A stretch of DNA of 49,782 bases from a virus. The stretch is taken from IMG/VR virus record IMGVR_UViG_3300037193_002459, positions 1-49,782 of that record, one strand, 5' to 3'. Shown piece by piece: positions 37,339-45,723 of the stretch. A program made the translations under genes and the position numbers. Each line of letters opens with the position of its first letter. Within the stretch, counting starts at the first letter, position 1. The notes under the pieces were generated by a model. The model was not told the DNA's origin and searched no databases. It saw only the letters and a program-made list of their open reading frames with translations.

Positions 37339-37364
37339 CACCTCCCACGAAGATCGGCAAGGAT
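37335..37364 (+). promoter_or_regulatory. Late-operon promoter
   Basis: TTGACA (37335-37340), an 18-bp spacer, then AAGGAT (37359-37364). This is close to the vegetative sigma-factor consensus of actinomycetes (TTGAC with a TAG-GAT/GTT-like -10). It stands just before the terminase genes and is the best-matching promoter in the window. Confidence 0.75.
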
Positions 37365-37369
37365 GCGCC

Positions 37370-37402
37370 CGGCCCCGTCTGCCCAGAGGCAGCACGGGGC
37401 CG
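37370..37402. terminator. Leader hairpin before terminase
   Basis: CGGCCCCGT and CTGCC pair with GGCAG and ACGGGGCCG, giving a 14-bp stem with one bulged C and loop CAGA. It starts 6 bases after the promoter -10 box and ends 21 bases before the terminase start, so it would lie at the 5' end of the late transcript. It could be an attenuator, an mRNA-stabilising hairpin or a packaging-site structure. Confidence 0.65.
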
Positions 37403-37422
37403 ACGCACGTCAGGGGGTGACC

Positions 37423-37986
37423 GTGCCCAAGGACCGGCGCCCCGACAAGAAACGCTGCACCGCCCACTCCAGCCGCACCGGCGACCCGTGCAAGCTGTGG
37501 GCCATCCGCGGCGGCACCGTCTGCAACAAGCACGGCGGCCGAGCCCCCCGCGTGAAGGCCGCAGCCGCCGCCCGCGTCGTCGAGCAGGAGATCACCGCCA
37601 CCCTCGGCCGGCTCGACATCAAACCCATCCACGACCCCCTCACCGCGCTGGCTGACCTGGCGGGGGAGATCACGGCGTGGAAGGAGCTGGCGGCCGAGCG
37701 GGTCTCCGCCCTCAAGGACCTCGCGGCCAGGAACTACACCAGCGGCAGCGACGAGGTCAGGGCTGAGATCCAGGTGTACGAGCGCGCCCTCGACCGCTGC
37801 GTCCACGTCCTCGCGACGATCGCCCGCCTGAACATCGACGAACGCCTCGTGAAGATCTCCCAGCAGCAGGCCGACCTCGTCAAGCAGGCGCTGCTCGGCG
37901 CCCTCGACGACGCCGGCCTACCCCGGGAGCAGCAGCGGGAGGCGGCGACCCACCTTGCTCGACGTCTTCGCCTCGTCGCTAGCTGA
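37423..37986 (+). CDS. Terminase small subunit
   Basis: 187 aa from GTG 37423 with AGGGGG upstream; GTG 37417 is an alternative. An N-terminal zinc-like motif CTAHSSRTGDPCKLWAIRGG then TVCNKHGG is typical of actinophage small terminases (C-x-A ... G-x-P-C ... C-x2-HGG). Helical segments follow (LTALADLAGEITAWKELAAE). It recognises the packaging site and hands DNA to the large subunit, whose gene overlaps its 3' end by 32 bases. Confidence 0.82.
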   Translation: MPKDRRPDKKRCTAHSSRTGDPCKLWAIRGGTVCNKHGGRAPRVKAAAAARVVEQEITATLGRLDIKPIHDPLTALADLAGEITAWKELAAERVSALKDLAARNYTSGSDEVRAEIQVYERALDRCVHVLATIARLNIDERLVKISQQQADLVKQALLGALDDAGLPREQQREAATHLARRLRLVAS

Positions 37987-39406
37987 CAGCCTCGACACCC
38001 TCGCCCGCGTCGACGCCTGGCGTGACAACGGCACCGCCTGGGTCGAGCAGCGCCTCGGCGAACACGTGTGGTCCAAGCAGGACGAGGTCCTGTCCGCGAT
38101 CCGCGACCACCGCCGCACCGCGGTCCGCTCCTGCCACGGCGTCGGCAAGTCCCACATCGCGTCCCGCGCGGTCGCGTGGTGGCTCGACGTGCACGACCCC
38201 GGCGAGGCGTTCGTCGTCACGACGGCGCCGACGTTCGCGCAGGTGCGGGCGATCCTGTGGCGGTACATCCGGCAGGCCCACCGCAAGGGCAACCTCAGCG
38301 GGCGGGTGAACCAGACGGAGTGGATCGACGACCTCGGGGAGCTCGTCGCGTTCGGGCGGAAGCCGGCCGACCACGACGAAGGCGCCTTCCAGGGCATCCA
38401 CGCCCGCCGCGTCCTCGTCATCCTCGACGAGGCGTGCGGGATCCCTGAGGACCTGTGGATCGCCGCCGACGCGCTCACCACGAACCCGGGCTGCCGGATG
38501 CTGGCCATCGGCAACCCCGACAACTCCTCGAGCTACTTCGCGCGGGTGTGCAAGCCCACCTCGATGTGGCACCAGATCGGCATCAGCGCGTTCGACTCCC
38601 CGAACTTCACCGGCGAGCAGGTCCCGGCCGAGCTCGGCGAGCTGCTCATCCACCCGGACTGGGCGGAGGAGAAGCGCCTCGAGTGGGGCGAGGACAACCC
38701 CATCTACCGGGCCAAGGTCCTCGGCGAGTTCTCCGACGACGACCCCGGCAAGGTGGTGCGGTCCAGCGATGTCGCAGCCTGCCGCCTCGGAGTCGAAACC
38801 CCGCGGTCTGACGATGAGCTTCTACCGGTTGAGCTCGGCGTCGATGTGGGCGGCGGAGGAGATGAGACCGTCATTCGCGAGCGGCGTGGTCCGGTCGCTG
38901 GTCGTGAATGGCGCGAGCGTTCTGACCAGCCCAACACCATCGCCCCCCTGGTTCTTCGGGCTATCCGGGAGACCGGCGCCACCCGCGTAAAGATCGACTC
39001 CACGGGCATCGGCTGGGGTCTCGTCGGCGAGCTCGTCAACCTCGGCTCCGGCGGCGCGCACACCGCGACCATCGTCGGCGTCAACGCCGCCGAAGCCTCG
39101 CGGGAGCCCGAGGTGTACAAGAACGCCCGCGCCGAGATGTGGTGGATGGCCCGCCTGCACGCCCAGGAACGCACCTGGGACCTCAGCTCGATGGACAACG
39201 CCGACCAGACCATCGCCCAGCTCCTCGAACCCGGCTGGCTCCTGGATCCGCAGGGCCGCATTCAGGTTGAGAAGAAGGAAGACATCATCGAGCGGCTCGG
39301 CCGCTCCCCGGACAACGCCGACGCGCTGTTGCTGGCGTTCTACAACCCGCCCGGTGACGCCCTGTCGGCGCTGGAGTGGCTCAAGCAGGCGAAACGCGCC
39401 GCGTGA
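37955..39406 (+). CDS. Terminase large subunit
   Basis: 483 aa from TTG 37955. The ATPase has Walker A RSCHGVGKSHIA and Walker B RVLVILDEACGIP. The nuclease domain shows the expected acidic residues: Asp in GVDVGGGGDETVI, Asp in VKIDSTGIGWG and Asp in DNADALLLAF. Packages DNA into the prohead. A Walker A beginning with SCHGVGKS is the form seen in many actinobacterial siphoviruses. It is followed by the portal gene after a few bases. Confidence 0.93.
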   Translation: MLDVFASSLADSLDTLARVDAWRDNGTAWVEQRLGEHVWSKQDEVLSAIRDHRRTAVRSCHGVGKSHIASRAVAWWLDVHDPGEAFVVTTAPTFAQVRAILWRYIRQAHRKGNLSGRVNQTEWIDDLGELVAFGRKPADHDEGAFQGIHARRVLVILDEACGIPEDLWIAADALTTNPGCRMLAIGNPDNSSSYFARVCKPTSMWHQIGISAFDSPNFTGEQVPAELGELLIHPDWAEEKRLEWGEDNPIYRAKVLGEFSDDDPGKVVRSSDVAACRLGVETPRSDDELLPVELGVDVGGGGDETVIRERRGPVAGREWRERSDQPNTIAPLVLRAIRETGATRVKIDSTGIGWGLVGELVNLGSGGAHTATIVGVNAAEASREPEVYKNARAEMWWMARLHAQERTWDLSSMDNADQTIAQLLEPGWLLDPQGRIQVEKKEDIIERLGRSPDNADALLLAFYNPPGDALSALEWLKQAKRAA

Positions 39407-39416
39407 AGGGGTGAGC

Positions 39417-42215
39417 ATGGCCCGCCGCCGACGCAACCGACGCCCCATCGAGAAGGCCATCCCCGCCCAGCTCGGCTCGGCCACCAGCGGGCAGGTCTAC
39501 ACCGCCGAGCAGGTCGCCGGCCTCCTCGCGCAGCAGGCCCGCCAAGGCGACACCGCGTCCCTCGCCCGGCCCCTCCCACGCGACACCTACCCCTACGCCT
39601 TCGGCCCCGGCATCCCCCTCACCCCGGCCCCGCTCGACCCCACACGGGCATCCGGCCGCGCCGAACCCCGCCTGTGGGAATACCCCGTCAGCTGGAACAT
39701 GCCGGGGCAGTCGTCCCGGCTGGTCCCATGGAAGACGCTGCGCGACGCCGCCAACCTCCCGCTGATCCGGGACTGCCTCCGCGTCCGCAAGGAAGAAGTC
39801 CGCGGCCTCGAATGGGACTTCGTCCTGTCCCGCCGCGCCGTCGACAAGGCCCGCCGGGAAAAGCCCGACGCCGGCGCCCTCGACGTCGAACGCGAGCTGC
39901 GGGACCGCTTCGTCGGCGACATCGACGCCGCCATCGAGTTCTGGCAGGTGCCCGACCGCGGCAACGGCTACACCTTCACCGAGTGGCTGTGCGCGGCACT
40001 CGAAGAGATGCTCGTCCTCGACGCGCTGCCCATCTACCCGCGTTACACGCTGGGCGGCGACCTGTACTCGCTCGAGGTCCTGGACGGCTCGACCATCAAG
40101 CCGCTGCTCAACCACCGCGGCGGCCGACCCGCCCCGCCCGAACCCGCGTATCAACAGATCATCCATGGCTTCCCCCGCGGCGAGTTCATGGCCGACGTCA
40201 GCGACATGGACGGCGCCGAGCAGATCCCGGGCGCCTACACCTCCGACCAGCTCATCTACATCCGGCGTGAGGTGCGCACCCACACCCCGTACGGCCTGTC
40301 GCCGGTCGAGCAGGCCCTGATGGACATCGACCTGTGGATGAAGCGGGTCGCGTGGGTGCGCGCCGAGTACACCGACGGCGTCATGCCCTCCGGGTGGATC
40401 ATCAACGAGCAGACCGGGTCGACGATGTGGACGCCCGCGCAGGTCGCCGAGTACGAGACCGCGCTCAACGACCACCTGTCCGGGAACACCGCTGCCCGGC
40501 ACCGGTACCGCGTCCTCCCGCCCGGGCTGCGGCCCGACGACAGCGCCTCGGCCGACCGCCAGTCCGAGAAGTACAAGCCCGAGTTCGACCTGTTCCTCAT
40601 CAAGTTGGTGGCCGGTCACTTCGACCTGACCGCGCACGAGCTGGGGTTCGTCGAGGCCCAGGGTCTCGGCGGTGAGGGTCACGCCGAAGGGCAGGACAGG
40701 CTCGGTGAGCGGAAGGGCCGCAAGCCCGCGCTGCGCTGGATCGCGAACCTCATCACCGACATCTCCCGCGCCCACCTCGGCCTCCCCCGCGAGCTGGAGT
40801 TCCAATGGCTCGGCATCGAGGACGAGTCCGACTCCGACCAGGACGAAGACAGGACCGTCGAGGACGTGGCCGCTGGCCTGATGACGTTGAATGAGGGCCG
40901 GGACCGGCGCGGCCTCCCGCGCTACAGCATCCCGGAGGCGGACAAGCCGGCCATCATCAGCTCCAGCGGGACGATCACGTTCGTTGAGGGCGCCGAAGAA
41001 CGCGCGGAGGCCGCCGCCGAGCTTGAGGAGCGGGCGGTCGACGCGAAGGAACGTGACCCTGGCGCGGGCAGCACGGGGTCACAGGCGGGGGGGAGCCGGG
41101 CTGGGCAGCCGTCGGCTTCCTCCCGCTCTGACTCGAACGCTGGGGGTTCGTCGGCGAAGCACGCCGAGGCCGCCGCGTACCGGCGGTGGGCGGCGAAGGG
41201 AAGGACCGGGCGGCGGTTCCAGCTGCAGCACATCGTCGAACCGGCCGACCTGCTCAAGTTCGACATCGACCCCGCCCTCGTTACATTCGGCGGTGACCTG
41301 GGAAAAGCTGACGCCCCCGACCCGGGGGCGGACCTGGACCGGATCGCCGCCGACACCGCGGATCGGCTCCGTGACGCAGCCGTCGCCGCGGTCGACGTCG
41401 ACGCCCTCCTCGCCGCCTGGAACGGCCGCAACGCCACCAAGGGCGCCCTCGGCTCCGCCGCCCGCTGGGTCCGCGACAAAGCCCAGCGGCTGATCGAAGC
41501 CATCGGCCAGGTCATCCGCGAAGCCCTCGAAGAAGGCTGGACAGCCGGCACTCAGACCGCGGTGGAGCAGCTGCAGGAACAGCTCGAGCAGGTGGAGGCC
41601 GACAGCGGGGCGGGGGAGCGGTTGCGCGCGCTCCTCGACGCCGCCGAGGTTGTCATCCGCTCCGTCGCCGACTCCCGCTTCAACGAGATGGCCGAGGTCC
41701 TCGAGCAGCACCGCGACGACCCAGGCCGGGCGGCGCGGGAGCTCCGCGCGGTGCTGCAGGCGCCGCAGTGGGCCGAGACCGTCGCCATCACCGAAACCGC
41801 CCGCGCCATGTCCGCCGCGACGCAGGCCACCTACCAGGCCAACCGCGTCCAGCGGAAGTCCTGGTTGTTGGCGCCGGACCAGCGGGTGTGCCCCACCTGC
41901 TCGGCGAACGCGGCACAGGGCGCGATCGACACCACCGACCGGTTCGCGTCCGGCGACATGTACCCGCCAGCCCACCCGAACTGCAGGTGCGCGCTCATGC
42001 CGGTCATCGTCCTGCCGACGCGCAAGGCCGCCGACCGCTACCAGCTGCGCGACTACTGGCTCCACGGCGAAGGCGCCGCCCGGTGGAAGACGTGGACCGA
42101 CCTCTACAACCACCTGAAGGACCACGTCGGCGACGAGCGCGCCAAGCGCATGGCCGCCCAGTGGTACCACGACCGATACGGCCGCTGGCCAGGGGAGAAG
42201 GGCCACGATGACTGA
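39417..42215 (+). CDS. Portal protein fused to MuF domain
   Basis: 932 aa from ATG with GGGGTG upstream; GTG 39411 is an alternative. Residues about 90-520 are a portal (LRVRKEEVRGLEWDFVLSRR and LVAGHFDLTAHELGFVEAQG). A Ser/Gly-rich linker (about 545-585) is followed by a helical part and a C-terminal MuF domain at about 785-860: ITETARAMSAATQATYQANR, CPTCSANAA (residue 825) and HPNCRC (852). Portal and MuF are usually separate genes, but portal-MuF fusions are known in some actinophages. The MuF part may be carried into the head as an internal protein. Confidence 0.9.
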   Translation: MARRRRNRRPIEKAIPAQLGSATSGQVYTAEQVAGLLAQQARQGDTASLARPLPRDTYPYAFGPGIPLTPAPLDPTRASGRAEPRLWEYPVSWNMPGQSSRLVPWKTLRDAANLPLIRDCLRVRKEEVRGLEWDFVLSRRAVDKARREKPDAGALDVERELRDRFVGDIDAAIEFWQVPDRGNGYTFTEWLCAALEEMLVLDALPIYPRYTLGGDLYSLEVLDGSTIKPLLNHRGGRPAPPEPAYQQIIHGFPRGEFMADVSDMDGAEQIPGAYTSDQLIYIRREVRTHTPYGLSPVEQALMDIDLWMKRVAWVRAEYTDGVMPSGWIINEQTGSTMWTPAQVAEYETALNDHLSGNTAARHRYRVLPPGLRPDDSASADRQSEKYKPEFDLFLIKLVAGHFDLTAHELGFVEAQGLGGEGHAEGQDRLGERKGRKPALRWIANLITDISRAHLGLPRELEFQWLGIEDESDSDQDEDRTVEDVAAGLMTLNEGRDRRGLPRYSIPEADKPAIISSSGTITFVEGAEERAEAAAELEERAVDAKERDPGAGSTGSQAGGSRAGQPSASSRSDSNAGGSSAKHAEAAAYRRWAAKGRTGRRFQLQHIVEPADLLKFDIDPALVTFGGDLGKADAPDPGADLDRIAADTADRLRDAAVAAVDVDALLAAWNGRNATKGALGSAARWVRDKAQRLIEAIGQVIREALEEGWTAGTQTAVEQLQEQLEQVEADSGAGERLRALLDAAEVVIRSVADSRFNEMAEVLEQHRDDPGRAARELRAVLQAPQWAETVAITETARAMSAATQATYQANRVQRKSWLLAPDQRVCPTCSANAAQGAIDTTDRFASGDMYPPAHPNCRCALMPVIVLPTRKAADRYQLRDYWLHGEGAARWKTWTDLYNHLKDHVGDERAKRMAAQWYHDRYGRWPGEKGHDD

Positions 42216-43404
42216 CACCACGGCCGTCTACGCCGAGATCGTCAAGCACGAGCGCGACGCCAACGGCGACCTCGTCGTCTACGGCCGCGCCACCGGCCCC
42301 GACCTCGACCTCGACAAGCAGATCTGCGACCCCGCCTGGCTCAAGCAGGCCATGCCGGCCTGGTTCCAGACCGGCGCGAACGTCCGCGAACAGCACTCCT
42401 CCATCGCGGCGGGCGTCGGGACGGAGATCTCCGAGAAGCCCGACGGTGGCTGGGACCTCAAGGCCCTCGTCGTCGACCCGGTGTCCGCCCGCAAGGTTGA
42501 GCGGGGTGTGCTCAAGGGCTACAGCGTCGGGATCCGCTCACCCCGTGTGGTCAAGGACGCTTCGGCGCCGGGCGGCCGGATCGTCGACGGGCAGATCGTC
42601 GAGGTCAGCCTGGTCGACCGCCCGGCGAACCCCACCTGTCAGCTCACCCTGGCGAAGGCGCTGAAGCCTGGCCCGCAGACCGCCGCCGCCGTCGACGCCG
42701 AACGCCACCTCGTCAAGGTCGAGGAGCTGCACGACCGCGCCGACGAGGTCACCGCAGCGCTGAAGGCGCTCGACCTCGTCGCCGTCGTGAAGGGCGACCA
42801 GGCCCGCGACATCGCCGACGCCGACCAGGCCATCGCCATCATCGCTGGCCTCATTCAGGCCGAGGCCGCCTGCCTGGCCGACGGGATGGCGTCGGAGGCC
42901 TGTGACATCGACCTGCTGCTCTCCGCCGTGAAGGCCCTGGAGTGGTTCAAGTGCCGTGAGAAGAAGGAGGAGCCGATGGCTCACGTCGAGATGGCCGCTG
43001 CGCCGGCCGCCGAGAAGAGCGCCGCGCCGGCCTCCACCGCCGCGGCCACGCCCACCCCGCCCGCCGAAGCGGCGCCGGGCACCGAGACCCCGCCCCCAGC
43101 CGCCGAGAAGGCCGCCGAGGGCGAGAGCACGACCGAGCAGAACGAAGACCTCACCGAGCTGGTGAAGGCGCTCCAGGCACAGGTCACCGAGCTGAACACG
43201 CAGGTGACGAAGGCCATGAGCGCACCGGCCCCGGGTGGACCCGTGCTCACCCGCACGACCGACGTCACCGCCAAGGCCGAGGCCCGGGAGGACCACCTCG
43301 CGAAGGCCGCCCACTACCGGCGGCTCGCGTACGAGGTGACCGACCCGCAGGCCCGCGCCGGCTACCTGCAGCTCGCGGCCCAAGCCGACGCTGCCACCAG
43401 CTGA
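42208..43404 (+). CDS. Prohead protease with scaffold-like C-terminus
   Basis: 398 aa from ATG, overlapping the portal end by 8 bases. The N-terminal HK97-type serine protease has His63 (REQHSSIAAG) and Ser106 (GVLKGYSVGIRSP), followed by VEVSLVDRPANP. The C-terminal ~220 residues are helical and Ala/Glu/Pro-rich, with a coiled coil (LVKALQAQVTELNTQVTKAM), suitable for a cleavable scaffold. It is directly upstream of the major capsid gene, and is thus the maturation protease-scaffold fusion. Confidence 0.88.
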   Translation: MTDTTAVYAEIVKHERDANGDLVVYGRATGPDLDLDKQICDPAWLKQAMPAWFQTGANVREQHSSIAAGVGTEISEKPDGGWDLKALVVDPVSARKVERGVLKGYSVGIRSPRVVKDASAPGGRIVDGQIVEVSLVDRPANPTCQLTLAKALKPGPQTAAAVDAERHLVKVEELHDRADEVTAALKALDLVAVVKGDQARDIADADQAIAIIAGLIQAEAACLADGMASEACDIDLLLSAVKALEWFKCREKKEEPMAHVEMAAAPAAEKSAAPASTAAATPTPPAEAAPGTETPPPAAEKAAEGESTTEQNEDLTELVKALQAQVTELNTQVTKAMSAPAPGGPVLTRTTDVTAKAEAREDHLAKAAHYRRLAYEVTDPQARAGYLQLAAQADAATS

Positions 43405-43418
43405 AAGAGGAGATCATC

Positions 43419-45083
43419 ATGGGGCATGCAGTCCCGCAGCCGTCCGACATGTTCTCGGACACCACGGACCCTGTGCAGGTCGCGCAGCGGTTCGAGCAGT
43501 ACAAGGGCGCCCTGAGCGCCGAACACGCCAAGGCCGCGAACGGTGGGCGGGCGTTCATCCCCGGCACCGGCATCGTCGAGGACCCGCACGCCAAGTCGAA
43601 GGCCGTCGCCGAGCGGGTCGCGAACATCACCAAGTCCATCGGCCCGGACGTCCTCGCGTCCGTGCAGGGCGAGCTCGACGCGCTGCAGAGCACCCTCGGT
43701 GGCGACATCACCAAGGACTGGTCGCTGCCGGGCGCCGCGCCCAACAGCGCCACCCTCACCCCCTACGACCTCGAGGCCCCCGCGAAGTTGCTGGTGCCCA
43801 GGCTGACGCCGCTGCGGAACCAGCTGCCGCGCGGCAAGGGGCAGGGCACCGCGCGCCAGTTCCGCGTGATCGACGGCTGGTCGAACTCCGGGTTCGGCGG
43901 CGTCGCGGACATGTCGCCGTTCATGGACTCCCAGACGAACATCGAGACGTTCGGCAACCTCGAGCTCCGCCGCGGCAACAAGATCGAGTACGCGTCGCAT
44001 GACGAGTCCGTCGCCTACGTCGAGATGTCGCTGTCCGACCAGGTCAACTGGGCCGCCCAGTTCGCGGGCCAGGGCTACCAGGACATCAGGAGCCTGTCGC
44101 AGACGGCGCTGCTGTGGTCGCACCTGGGCGGCGAAGAGCGCGCCATGCTCTACGGCCGCGGCCCCGACACCAACGGCTATGCGGGCGAGGTCGCCGCGCC
44201 GACCGTGAGCGCCACCGCCGGCGGCACCGGCGGGACGATCCCGACCGGCAACTACTGGGTGTCGGTCACAGCCGACACCGGGTTCGGCCAGAGCGCCGTC
44301 GGCACCACCAGCGGCGTCGTCGCCGTGACCCTCGGCGAGAAGCTGACGATCACCGTTGGCGACGAGCCGGCCGGGTCGCTCGGCATCTACAACGTGTACG
44401 TGACCGCGGCGGGCGGCGCGGCGAACACGGCCACCCTGCAGACCCAGATCGTCGGCACCAGCGCCGAACTGTCCTCGGTCAGCACCACCGGCGCGACCGT
44501 CCCATCGGCCAACACGAGCGTGCAGGCCCGCGGCTACGACGGGTTCCTCACCGTGCAGTCCGACCCGGCCCGCTCCGGCTACTACAAGAACCTCAACGCC
44601 GAGCTGACGGACACCACGCCGGGCGCCGAGTTCCAGGACGCGTTCCTGTCGCTGTACCAGTCGGTGAAGGCCGACCCGGACCACATCTGGGTCGACGGCG
44701 CCACCGCCCGGAACCTAGGCAACCTCCTGCAGACCGCGCAGGGCTCCTCCTCGTACCGGCTGCAGCTCAACGGGGACGGCCACGGCCACTTCCTCGGCTC
44801 CGTCGTCACCGGCATCGAGAACCAGGTCACCCGCAAGATGGTGCCGTTCAACGTGCACCCCTGGATGCCCGCGGGTTGCGCCCTGATCCGCTCGGCGACC
44901 CTCCCGATCCCGGACTCCCACGTGTCCGCGACCGCCGAGGTCATCTCCGTGCAGGAGTACATGTCCGTCGACTGGCCGGTCGTGCAGTTCACCTACGACG
45001 CGTCGACGTACTGGATGGGCACGCTCGTGCACTACGCCCCGAAGTGGTCCGGTCTGATCACCGGCATCAAGCCGACCGTCTGA
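43419..45083 (+). CDS. Major capsid protein with inserted beta domain
   Basis: 554 aa from ATG with AGAGGAG upstream. The N-terminal helical part (scaffold-like, 1-110) and two flanking regions have HK97-fold character (NLELRRGNKIEYASHDESVA; IENQVTRKMVPFNVHPWMPA). Between about residues 258 and 370 lies a Gly/Thr-rich stretch with beta-sandwich pattern (NYWVSVTADTGFGQSAVGTT and GIYNVYVTAAGGAANTATL) that breaks the capsid fold and looks like an inserted Ig/FN3-like surface domain. The gene is followed by a small membrane protein and a hairpin. Confidence 0.88.
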   Translation: MGHAVPQPSDMFSDTTDPVQVAQRFEQYKGALSAEHAKAANGGRAFIPGTGIVEDPHAKSKAVAERVANITKSIGPDVLASVQGELDALQSTLGGDITKDWSLPGAAPNSATLTPYDLEAPAKLLVPRLTPLRNQLPRGKGQGTARQFRVIDGWSNSGFGGVADMSPFMDSQTNIETFGNLELRRGNKIEYASHDESVAYVEMSLSDQVNWAAQFAGQGYQDIRSLSQTALLWSHLGGEERAMLYGRGPDTNGYAGEVAAPTVSATAGGTGGTIPTGNYWVSVTADTGFGQSAVGTTSGVVAVTLGEKLTITVGDEPAGSLGIYNVYVTAAGGAANTATLQTQIVGTSAELSSVSTTGATVPSANTSVQARGYDGFLTVQSDPARSGYYKNLNAELTDTTPGAEFQDAFLSLYQSVKADPDHIWVDGATARNLGNLLQTAQGSSSYRLQLNGDGHGHFLGSVVTGIENQVTRKMVPFNVHPWMPAGCALIRSATLPIPDSHVSATAEVISVQEYMSVDWPVVQFTYDASTYWMGTLVHYAPKWSGLITGIKPTV

Positions 45084-45229
45084 TGGTCACCGTGATTCTG
45101 CTGGTCCTGGCCCTGGTGTGCTTCATCATCGGGGCGTCGGGCTACGCAGTGGGCCGCGTCAACATGATCAGTCTCGGGTTGGCGTTCTGGGTGTCGACGC
45201 TGCTGCTCGGCGCCCTGCAAGGCGCCTGA
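45083..45229 (+). CDS. 48-aa two-helix membrane protein
   Basis: ATG overlaps the capsid stop (TGATG). Two hydrophobic segments (VTVILLVLALVCFIIGASGY and MISLGLAFWVSTLLLGAL) with almost no loops. A tiny membrane protein embedded in head genes is unusual; it could be a holin-like or exclusion peptide. The reading frame is supported by coupling only. Confidence 0.55.
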   Translation: MVTVILLVLALVCFIIGASGYAVGRVNMISLGLAFWVSTLLLGALQGA

Positions 45230-45243
45230 CCCGATCACCCCGG

Positions 45244-45278
45244 GACGGGCCCCGGCACCCCCTCAGCCGGGGCCCGTC
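45244..45278. terminator. Hairpin after capsid genes
   Basis: GACGGGCCCCGG (45244-45255), loop CACCCCCTCAG, then CCGGGGCCCGTC (45267-45278), a perfect 12-bp stem followed by TCCCTT. It probably reduces transcription beyond the capsid gene, so that capsid protein is made in excess, or stabilises the capsid mRNA 3' end. Confidence 0.8.
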
Positions 45279-45297
45279 TCCCTTGTGGAGGTCCGCC

Positions 45298-45540
45298 ATG
45301 TCCGACCTGGTCAGCGTTGCCGCGCCGGATGGTGCGGTGCACGCCGTCACCGGCATGTCCGGGCGCGAGTACCGCTCCCGCGACGGCATGTACCGCATGA
45401 CCCCGGCGGACGCGCGCGCGCTCGTCGCCGCGGGCGGCTTCCGGCCGACGCTCGGCACGCCCCGCGCCGGCGGCCACCCGTGCCCGTGCGGGTTCCAGTC
45501 CCTGTTCCGCCTGTGCTCGCGCTGCGGCGCGACGAACTGA
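45298..45540 (+). CDS. 80-aa zinc-binding structural-region protein
   Basis: ATG after GGAGGTCCGCC. The N-terminal half is beta-rich (LVSVAAPDGAVHAVTGMSGR), then MTPADARALVAAGGF and a C-terminal zinc knuckle CPCGFQSLFRLCSRCGATN. Similar small proteins are found between capsid and connector genes in actinophages. Role unknown; the neighbourhood suggests head completion. Confidence 0.6.
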   Translation: MSDLVSVAAPDGAVHAVTGMSGREYRSRDGMYRMTPADARALVAAGGFRPTLGTPRAGGHPCPCGFQSLFRLCSRCGATN

Positions 45541-45552
45541 GGAGGCCCCCGG

Positions 45553-45711
45553 ATGCCCCCGAGCGCACGCAAGCCGGCCGCGAAGAAGCCGGACGACGAC
45601 GACGCACAGCACGCCAACGCTGACAGCGAGATCTGCCGGCAGCACTGGCCGGACGGCTGGCCCGACGGCGCTAAGCGCGCGGTCTGCGACCACGGCAGCT
45701 ACAAGCGGTAG
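45553..45711 (+). CDS. 52-aa charged protein
   Basis: ATG after GGAGGCCCCCGG. Basic then acidic start (RKPAAKKPDDDD) with two Cys and two His (CRQHWPDGWPD; CDHGSYKR) that could hold one zinc. It is short but has a good ribosome site and fits the spacing of the head genes. Function is unknown. Confidence 0.55.
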   Translation: MPPSARKPAAKKPDDDDAQHANADSEICRQHWPDGWPDGAKRAVCDHGSYKR

Positions 45712-45723
45712 GGGGGTGACCCG

